Shown piece by piece: positions 56,552 to 64,000 of a stretch of 64,000 nucleotides of DNA. Position 1 is the first letter of the stretch. Each line of letters starts with the position of its first letter. Source of the DNA: Heterobasidion occidentale (Eukaryota; Basidiomycota; Agaricomycetes; Russulales; Bondarzewiaceae); assembly GCA_039111635.1 (NCBI GenBank), contig JBCAQO010000002.1, positions 2,046,001 through 2,110,000 of the forward strand. Direction: 5' to 3'. The notes below the pieces were generated by a model. The model was not told the DNA's origin. It saw only the letters and a list, made by a program, of their open reading frames with translations, and did no database searches. Both the position numbers and the translations under genes were made by a program.

Positions 56552-59261
56552 TCAATCGCTCAGAATAGCCTGTACTACGTTCCCTACGCGCAGCTGGCGA
56601 AGATCAGTGTACGTCTAGCATATCAAGACGGTCAGATGTCACGTTACAGATCACAAATCGCAGGAATACATGCCTGACCAGTGCCCACGAATATGATCGG
56701 TTGACCTGTGACATAGGTCATCGACAAAGCAGCGCCGACCTGCACATGAGACAAAGTTTATCAGCATCTCCCATCCTTGTTGTAGAACTCGAAACACAGC
56801 CGACCTTATCGTCGACGGTGTCCCATTTAGTCACCACCATCCCGTCGATCCCACGTCCCTTCCCCGCACCGCCAGATGCCGACGAGAAATCACGCAGCGC
56901 ACGATCGAACTTTGATAACTGGTCGACGGCCTCGTTACCCACGAGTGCTTCGCCCACGAAAATGATCTTGTCAGGGTTGTTTACTGCGACGAGCTTGAAA
57001 AAATTAATCATCATGAGTTGAGTTGATCCCATTGTTTCGGATTTGGAGTAGGATCTGGCTTACTTTGGCTAGTGCACGCATCAAGGGCTATTATGGAAGA
57101 GTATCAGGACAGAACTGGGCAAGAGCGCAAGCGGCATACCTCATTGTCCTGCATTCTCCCAGCGGTGTCAATGAGCACCACATCAAAATCATTGTCTCTC
57201 GCTGATGAGTCGGACGAACAAGATGCTCAGAAGGGTGAAGAAGCAGATAACAAGAGCGCTTACCATACGTGATGGCCTCCTTAGCAATTCCAGCAGCGTC
57301 TTTGCCATAACCCCTCTCATACAATTCGACCCTCCCCTTACTATCTGTGGCTCCGTTAATTCCCAGCATGCTCAAATTTCTGACGTGAACCCGCAGCTGC
57401 TCCACGCACCGCTCCTACAACCTCACATCAGCATAGAACGAGAAACAGCCGCGATCGAACTCTGCACAATCTCACAGAGAGCACGAGCACGAGCTAGCCC
57501 CAACGTCTATGGTTCGAAAACGCACCGGAAAGTATCGCACGCGGCGATCAAGACTCTCAGCCCATTTTGGATGAGCCAAAAGCAGACTTTGGACAGGTTG
57601 GTGCTTTTGCCTACGCCGTTGACACCGACAAATGTAATGCTATACGGCAGCCGCTGCTGCGTCGATGGCAACGGCGACGAAAGCTTGCTCCGGATAGAAA
57701 GCAAAAGGTCCGTAGACGTTTTCGGCGTCAAGATGCGAGTTATCGAGTTGGACAGTGCCTGACGAACAGCGGTATTGGTTGCTATTCATGGGAAGAGGTC
57801 ATTCAGTTACAATTCAGTAAAGCAGGGAGCACAAGGAACATACTCTGGAAGCCTCCAACCTTCTTACCGACCAGACTCTCGCCCACGCCTTCACAAACCT
57901 TGTCCGCGATCTCTTTCGCGACATTCTTCTTCATCAGATGCTGTTTCATGCCCTCTAAGACAGGCTTAAGATCCTCTTCTGTAAGAGTCTTCGCTCCTGT
58001 CAGCCTGGCAAATATGGAACCTAGAGCCCCAAGGGAGCTAGGGGGCTGAGGCTTGGACGGCGACTTGTTCGTATTCAGTACCTGAGATACGGCGTCTTGC
58101 GCATTGCTAGCCTTCTTATCGAACTCCCAGTCCTTGACTTCGTACAGACCATTCGTGCGCGTACCCAAGGACCCTTGATCAACGAGCGCCTGCAGATCCA
58201 GCGAACCAGCATGCGACTCTGCTTCAGTCGGTTTGTCAGAGCTGAAATCCAACGACGCCATATCTGACTCAGTGGGTGCCTCGGTCCCCCACTTTCTCTG
58301 GACTTTGCCCTTTGGCTTCCGCTTACCGGCAGTATCAGACCTGCAGTTGATGCCATTTCAATGCATGTAGATCGAGTCAAAATTTGGACGAACGCACTCA
58401 GAGCCTGGATAGCTGTCCCTCCCACTACCGGAGTCCACCCGCGTCACCCCCCTGCCTCCCCGTCTCCCACCTCTGCCGCGCAGCCTGCTCTTTAGAGCTT
58501 GTACGTTCCGAGCAATCTGCTGTTCATCGAGAGTTTCCACAGAGGACTGGGTAGGAGCTGTATCCGTGCCATCAGATGGAGGACTGGGAGGTTCGACCGC
58601 AGGATGCGTCACAGGACGAAGACGGGATTTTCTGTCCTGCACAGGGTGTTAAGGAATGTGACAGGAAACATGATTTTGCAAGAATTACCCCGCTGCCTTC
58701 TCTTCTAACCCTCTGAGTAACTTGTCGAACATCGTATCCCAACCCTCAAAAGCTTTTCCGAAGTCCCATGCAGTGGCCTCAGAAGCGGCGCTGACGGCGG
58801 CGGTCGCCCGATTATTCGCAGCATGGAGTGAAGCGACAAATGATGTGAGAAAGGGTTCGAACAGCTTAACGAAGAGAGTCTTGAGAGCGGCGAGAAGATC
58901 GTCTACGTAGGTGAGCTGTAGGATGCGCTGGTACGCGACCTGCGGAGATGGGAGATTCAGCACGACGGTCCGAAGACGTCGGAGCCCATGCGCACCACGA
59001 AAATAAGCTCGAGGTCGTTGACGAAAGTCCACTTCACTGCATATCCGTCCTTCTCGTACTTCTCTCCCGCTGTGCGCCCCTCGATGAGGGCCTCGCGGAT
59101 GAGTGAGTTAACGGGGGACGCGGAGGACGAGGCCAGCTGAGAAGTAGCTGGAGTGAAGGAGCGAGACCACAACACAACACCGCCTGGACGACTGTGAGAT
59201 GTATGTTCGGTATGATGCTGGCTGACGTACCTTTGTGAGAAATTGAACAGTGGTCAAGCAT
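56552..59261 (-). CDS. SRP101: signal recognition particle receptor subunit alpha
   Basis: GTPase that docks SRP-ribosome complexes at the ER. Starts MLDHCSISHKGGVVLWSRSF (ATG 59261), the SRX longin domain, with NSLIREALIEGRTAGEKYEK and VKWTFVNDLELIFVVAYQRI. A linker with Arg/Gly runs (GRGGRRGGRG near 58460) precedes the NG domain. N domain: LKPVLEGMKQHLMKKNVAKE. G domain: YSITFVGVNGVGKSTNLSK (G1), DTFR, DVVLIDTAGRMQDNE (G3), GMVVTKWDTVDDKVG (G4; TKWD for TKxD) and GQPIIFVGTGQTYTDL (G5 side). Ends VGNVVQAILSD at 56552. About twelve exons. Complete and canonical. Confidence 0.96.
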
Positions 59262-59352
59262 GGTTGCGGAGGTTTTGAAGTCGGGTCCGGGACAAGCTAA
59301 CTTGCCTTTCCCAGTTCTCGGGCTACGCGTGGGAACACTTCCTTTGGGCCAG

Positions 59353-59358
59353 AAAAAA
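59353..59358 (-). terminator. RNA polymerase III terminator
   Basis: Six Ts on the minus strand start six bases downstream of the tRNA discriminator position, the standard pol III stop. Confidence 0.7.
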
Positions 59359-59363
59359 TGACT

Positions 59364-59467
59364 AGCCCACCGCGAGGGTCGAACTCGCAGCCTTCAGATC
59401 ACCGCAGAAGTGGTGAACCCGCCTGTCAGTAAGAGTCTGACGCTCTATCCGATTGAGCTAGGCGGGC
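59364..59467 (-). tRNA. tRNA-Lys(CUU) with a 30-nt intron
   Basis: On the minus strand the acceptor stem GCCCGCC pairs with GGTGGGC (one G-U). The D arm is GCTC/GAGC. The anticodon stem TCAGA/TCTGA encloses CTCTTA, giving anticodon CTT (reads AAG, Lys). A 30-nt intron (59400-59429) interrupts after position 37, the canonical place. T arm GCGAG TTCGACC CTCGC is perfect. The mature RNA is 74 nt with the discriminator. It lies between SRP101 and cyclin L on the same strand. Confidence 0.93.
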
Positions 59468-59595
59468 TGGTGATGTCTACTTGTTAATTGACATACTCAA
59501 CAGTGGGAGGCAATGCAAATTTAGCTCTTAAATTGTGCTCGTACAGCCTACCAATAGGTAAAGATCGCAGTGACGGAACGACATGGCCTGTGCCA

Positions 59596-60627
59596 TTACA
59601 TAGACCCTGCTATTGCACGTTCATCCAACCATCTACGTACCTCCTTCTTCCCAATCAAACCAATAACTCGCACTCTATCCTCCAGACTGCGATCGCGATA
59701 TAATCGCATGATGTAACCGCAAACATTCCACACGTCGTCCCATTCGGCATCAAACAGTTCCCACCAACTGTTTTCAGGCGTGGAAGGAAGGGAAATACCA
59801 AGATGTCGGACAGTGAGCAAGATTGCCGCGCTCACGATTGTTGGGACCGCAAACAGAGCATACACAGGCGTTTGCAGCCTGTGCGACGGTACAGCGTGAA
59901 CATGATTATCTTTTCGAGAACGATGAGAAACATACGCATCGTTGAGATATCCCCATGCTTTGGATACCGCGTCCTCGCGACCTGTGAGCCCGAGAAGTCT
60001 CATGTAGTTGACGAGAGTCCCGTACGGCAGCACGACGTGCACATTGAAGCCTAGGCGCTTGAGAATCTGCATCTCAGAGACGACAAGCGCGTCTTTAAGG
60101 TCGTAGAATGTGTTGCCAAAGTAAGACATAGGAGCATATTTAAAATCGGGAGGAGGGTGGGAAGACGACGTGGAGGCCACCGTATGCGCCGCTCGCTGCA
60201 GAAGAAGGTCGTAGACGTTGATGAGTCGCGCATCCGTAACGGACATTCCTCTAATTTAGATGCAAGGTATAGTGCACCCATGCCGATATCCTAGGAAACC
60301 ATGCCCTCATGTCGACCTGTGTTAGCGTGGGATACTCATTTACGGACTCACACCAATACCAAACTGTTTCATGGAGCTGACGTAGTAGAACCTCTGGAAG
60401 AGTATCTGCGCGGTTGCAATAGCAACTTGTTTTCTGTTATAATAAAATCTTCGAACTTGCTGGAGAAATTGACATGCTTACTGTTTCAACAAGATGCCAG
60501 CTTGGTGGATCAGCTTACAGCCGTAGCTCCTAAGATCCTCTTCCAAGTCGGCAGGAATGCCATCCTCCAGAGAGAAAGTTCTCTCGAACTGAGAGATAGA
60601 GGCAAGAGGGTAAAGTCGGGTCGCCAT
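59596..60627 (-). CDS. cyclin L-like protein
   Basis: L-type cyclins pair with CDK11-type kinases and couple transcription with splicing. Start MATRLYPLASISQFERTFSL (ATG 60627). Then EDLRSYGCKLIHQAGILLK, VAIATAQILFQRFYYVSSMK, MGALYLASKLEECPLRMRDL and INVYDLLLQRA, the first cyclin box. ALVVSEMQILKRLGFNVHVV and LPYGTLVNYMRLLGL begin the second fold, with VPTIVSAAILLTVRHLG following. Ends ERAIAGSM at 59596. About six exons. There is no RS tail of the animal forms. Cyclin T/K is the alternative. Confidence 0.82.
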
Positions 60628-60741
60628 TCAGTGAACCACTAGCCAGAAGAGCTGGCGTTGAGTCAAAGAGGCTCTTGCCAAACACGACAAAACACCTTCC
60701 TGTGAAAGACCTCTTGAGTTACACAAGTTCAGGCACTCAGG
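60628..60741. promoter_or_regulatory. shared divergent promoter, cyclin L / Arg-Ser-rich protein
   Basis: Only 114 bp separate the two outward-facing start codons, so the promoters overlap. Confidence 0.4.
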
Positions 60742-62463
60742 ATGTCGAGCCTTCCTCCACGACCCAACTTCGACCCAGATTTGCCAAAACATGCCACGAG
60801 TGAAAAACGCTACCTTCCCCGGGTGAGCCCATCAGAACGCTATAGCAGAGACAATCGATACCCTCCACGGTCACCGCCCGTCTCTAGGCCACCCAGAGAC
60901 ACATATGCCCCACCTGCCGACAGGTATATCCCCTCTCCAACAGAGACACGTATGCCTTGCCACCCCGAAATGCGTGGACTCCGAACAATCGATATAGGGA
61001 ACGGCAGAGAGACGACAGAGACGGATACAATGATCGTTTCCCGGGACCAGCAAGGCAAGCGCGAGAGTATCGTCCAGCTCCGCCTAGACGCCGTCCTCCG
61101 CCTAGAGACGACGATTGGAGAACACGAGATGAAAGCAGGACGTTCCGCCCTCGCCCAGATTTTCGTCGAAACCCTGAACGATACGATTATGATCGTGACC
61201 ACTCCAGGCGAAGGGATTCGCGTTCACCTTCCCGATACCCAGGCAAGTATTCACGCCTCTCCTTATACATGCTTATGTCTTATGAGTATATGTTGTTCCA
61301 TGGCAGCCCCACGTCGTTCCGACTCACCGCCACCTCGTCATCTTCAGCGAGGCAATTCACCAGGACCAAGCACCCAACCCATGTCCCGCAACCATTCGCC
61401 TTCACCTGTGCACAATAAAACTGAACCAGATAGTCCTCGCACGACAAACTCTCATCGTTCTGTTCTCCGAGGCAAGGAGCAGCATGGTAGGAGCGATCAC
61501 GGGACGCCTTCCCGAACTTCCAGCCCTTCTCACTCTCGCCGAGCCGCAGCCGAGGCTCCATGAAGGCAGAGGACGAAATCCGTGATGGCATTCGCTCCAT
61601 CTCTCACCCTCCTTATAGCCCACTTGAGAAGCAACCAAATCCGCTGCCTCCTTCACGCAGTCCCAGTCCTCCTGGAGCTGCCTCAAGCAAGTCGCCACTT
61701 CATGCCCGCCCTTCCAGCCCAAAAATCGTGGAAGAAGAGGTGCCTGTAGAACAGCAAATCACTGTGGAACAACAAGAGGAGGAACTCGCTCCATCTTTTA
61801 ACACTTCGCGGGATAAGGGCAAAATAAAGAAGAGCCCGAGGCAATTGAGGACATTGAAATGAGAGCGGAAACTCCACACTCGCCTGCATCGAATCCAAGA
61901 GAACTGGAGCAAGTTCCCCGCGGGCGGTCTCGCTCACCGCCCACAGGCCCACGCCACTATCTGAATATACCCACTGGACCGGCTTTTGCGCAACACGCAT
62001 CGCCTGTCAACACGAATGAGTCAGTTCAATCTCCTCAGCTGAACAGTCCGTCTACATGGACGCAAACCCGCATGGATGTCGACCCTTCACCAAAGGCCGA
62101 GGCTTCTCAATCTCAAGTTACGCACCCGCCCAAGGTAGCGTATGAACCGAAGCCTTACCCGGCCAAGCAGTTTGACCCCGAGGTGTGCATCCTATGCATA
62201 TTCATCAGACTGTCCATCACTGACGCCTTGATGCAGATCGCAAGATTGGAAAGTCTGTGCCAGGCTACTATGGCAGACTACGCACAAGCGGACACGAAGC
62301 TCGACGTGCCCGGCACGAGTTAGAGATGGCTACTATTGACTTTCGGGCAGCTGAACTGCGGCGCGAGATTGCAGATGCCCAAGTAGAGCAAGCTCGCTTT
62401 GGGACGCTAGGTATCGATGCGCGGTCTGAGCGGATCTCCTCCCCGGTCCCTGCTTCGGCTTGA
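60742..62463 (+). CDS. Arg/Pro/Ser-rich (RS-like) protein of unknown function
   Basis: Not recognised beyond composition. Starts MSSLPPRPNFDPDLPKHATS. A standard intron (donor GTGAGCCC after LPR at about 60822; acceptor CTCTAG at about 60888) joins to ATQRHICPTCRQVYPL. The central exon is very rich in Arg, Asp and Pro (NNRYRERQRDDRDG, DHSRRRDSRSPSRYPG), resembling RNA-processing factors. Ser/Pro segments such as RNHSPSPVHNKTEPDSPR follow. The last exons hold a helical stretch (ARHELEMATIDFRAAELRRE) and end SSPVPASA at 62463. Frames between about 61560 and 62250 change across several introns I did not fully resolve. Its divergent partner is cyclin L, also splicing-linked. Confidence 0.55.
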
Positions 62464-62655
62464 GCGCGCCTAAAAAGTAGCATCTATCAAGTGTCGATTT
62501 TTCCAAACTATTTATTGCGCCGACAAGGTCGTTGTCTGATTGACTTGCGGGTGCTTTATCCTGTCCGATTTTCGCCGCGTTCCTGATCAAGGTAGAGTGC
62601 TCTTGTAATTGCTGGTAGAAGGTACAAGCCTAGGTCGCATATAGTCAAATGTCCA

Positions 62656-63193
62656 TTATAGTGTCTTCATAGACGAGTACAATTGCGAAGTCATGACTTT
62701 GGTATCGGCGTACATTCCATGTGTGTCCGCGAGGGGTCCATAGGAAGAATACAAAAGAATCCCTTCGACTAAATGGTATAGGCGATATTCGTCAGGCTAA
62801 GCGAAAAATCTCCTCGACCTAGCCCGAACGGTACATACCTGCATAGCTTCGAACATTTTCTTGGAATGCATTTGCAACTTCGACACGCGTCAGAAACCAC
62901 GACAGCACTGGGAAAAAGCAGCGAGCTTACGACAATACACTCCCTGCCTTTCACCTTGCTCTCTCGACAAAGATTAGAACAAGGGGCATCGCGCTCACTG
63001 TCAAAAGTGTACTGCGAGGCAGGGTCTTGCTGCATGAAACATTAACGCGGTCGGGGAAAAAATTGTGGGAAATTCCGCGTACGGCAATGAATTCATCGAG
63101 AGCTTTTTCTGGGCTTCGAGAAGGCATGCTCTTAGTAGAGGTAGAGTTATTGGAACTTGAGTAGACCCGGCAGAGCAGCTTGTGAGGAGGCAT
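62656..63193 (-). CDS. small four-exon hypothetical protein (121 residues)
   Basis: Not recognised. Four exons, 63083-63193, 62955-63029, 62839-62877 and 62656-62796, all joined in phase 0 by introns of 53, 77 and 42 nt with GT-AG ends, give 121 residues without a stop. The start (MPPHKLLCRVYSSSNNSTST) has Arg and many Ser/Thr and almost no acid, like a mitochondrial leader. The middle reads EKALDEFIAQDPASQYTF, then DAPCSNLCRESKLQMHSK and KMFEAMQ. Reading through the last intron would instead end in RSRRFFA about 15 codons on. The clean joining of exons is the main evidence. Confidence 0.5.
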
Positions 63194-63592
63194 GACGTCG
63201 CCTGACTACGTAAGCGACTGCGAATACATGGAATTTGAAATTTGAAACCTCATAACACCCTGTTCACAAACATCATGGATGACCACACACTTTCACTGCC
63301 CCAATGAGGGTCCCTGCTTCCCACCAAGTTTCGCACCACCCATCAGGACGTTGCTCACGGAGCTTTTGGCATTCAATCAGGGTCATCCGACTATTACAAC
63401 TATGCGGATGTGGCCTTGATAACCTGACCAATTTGGGCAAAATGTTGACAAGATGTATCAACAAATTTCGTACAATAAAGCCCTTCATACATATACTCGA
63501 TCAGACTGACAGTTCTAGAAGGTAATACGAGAATTATAATCCATTTTAAGGCTTTCTCATTTCGTCTTTGATTCTCTGATAACCATAATAAT
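63194..63592. other. gap between small hypothetical and PDX1
   Basis: Both neighbours are on the minus strand. It holds the promoter of the small hypothetical gene and the PDX1 3' end. No TATA box is clear and no gene is seen. Confidence 0.4.
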
Positions 63593-64000
63593 TTACCAGC
63601 CACGTTTGGCCATACGACCACCCTGAAGGTCGGCATCACTGTCCAAGTCAAAACCAGAGACAAGGTCAGGAACAACAGGTGCCTCCGAGCAAGAATAGCG
63701 ATGATGTGAGATTTCGAACGCACATGGAAAGGCCCACCATGGGGGCACCAATGTTTTCGGATATCTGTTCCCGGGTTGCAGGGTAAGATGGACAGATTGA
63801 TGGGGACACGCAACGATCGTACCTCGGCGAGAATTTTTGGATTGTTGTAATGTGTCACCTGTTCGAGGCGGTATCAGAGTGCGGCGTCAAACAATTGTAC
63901 AAGAAACAGATGTACCGCTTGTACGATCGCGCGCGCGCGCTTGGCGGGGTCGCCAGACTGGTAAAAGTTGCACGATCAGCATCATGTGTTCTTACTTGAT
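63593..64000 (-). CDS. PDX1: pyridoxal 5'-phosphate synthase subunit Pdx1/Snz, C-terminal part
   Basis: Pdx1 builds vitamin B6 from ribose 5-phosphate, glyceraldehyde 3-phosphate and ammonia supplied by Pdx2. Only the last exons are inside: SGDPAKRARAIVQA (about 63909-63951), then VTHYNNPKILAEV (about 63820-63858), a short exon with GAPMVG, and a final exon LDSDADLQGGRMAKRGW ending at 63593. The wording of the SGDPxKRA and HYNxP segments and the RGW end is unmistakable. Arg-Ala codons create a (CG)n run at 63927-63941. The catalytic Lys and most of the barrel lie beyond the right edge. Confidence 0.95.

Noticed and set aside
60925..60944. possible 20-nt GT-AG micro-intron in the Arg/Ser-rich gene
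   Set aside because: The frame change is explained by an ordinary intron from about 60822 to 60887 with a GTGAGC donor and CTCTAG acceptor.
63927..63941. (CG)n run that could form Z-DNA
   Set aside because: It is explained by Arg-Ala-Arg-Ala codons of PDX1 (KRARAI).

Overview
The window is nuclear DNA of a filamentous basidiomycete, most likely an Agaricomycete. Genes are compact and broken by many short (about 45-75 nt) GT-AG introns. They lie on both strands with small gaps and code for ordinary fungal housekeeping proteins. Nothing looks prokaryotic, organellar or viral, and I saw no transposon or CRISPR. All gene models were read by eye. Starts, stops and the quoted motifs are seen in the sequence; unquoted exon joins are inferred.

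Layout. 1-4 kb: SCY1-like pseudokinase (cut by the left edge) and an arrestin-like protein, both minus. 5-10.3 kb: ribosomal protein L7 with a box C/D snoRNA candidate in an intron, a 3-hydroxyisobutyrate dehydrogenase and an NAD-dependent epimerase-like protein, all plus. 11-14.5 kb: a LigB-type extradiol dioxygenase, then about 2.2 kb of mostly non-coding, repeat-bearing DNA with one weak small-gene candidate. 14.5-22.4 kb: two divergent pairs, an AAA+-like ATPase with the TFIIH subunit MAT1/Tfb3, and a ZUP1-type deubiquitinase with proteasome subunit alpha4. 22.7-38.7 kb: a Sec7 ARF-GEF (GBF1/Gea type), cytochrome b561-domain protein, PKA catalytic subunit, Ssf1, cytochrome c heme lyase, nitronate monooxygenase and a WD40 protein. 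39-45.4 kb: a coiled-coil hypothetical, splicing factor Syf1, Rab geranylgeranyltransferase alpha and a 37-residue metallothionein. 46.9-64 kb: Edc4, Sft2, glyoxalase II, an Sld3-like replication protein, SRP receptor alpha, an intron-bearing tRNA-Lys(CUU), cyclin L, an Arg/Ser-rich protein, a four-exon small protein, and the C-terminus of Pdx1 cut by the right edge.

The genes do not form a pathway cluster. Links are pairwise: many neighbours are divergent with only 110-240 bp between start codons, so shared promoters are likely (ZUP1/alpha4, AAA/MAT1, heme lyase/nitronate monooxygenase, Syf1/Bet4, Glo2/Sld3, cyclin L/RS-rich). Base composition changes by eye from about half GC to strongly GC-rich between roughly 27 and 36.5 kb, with the step falling inside the ARF-GEF gene.

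The most notable items are the L7 intronic snoRNA, which keeps a host and target region known from budding yeast, and the tiny metallothionein gene, whose three short exons make it easy to miss.
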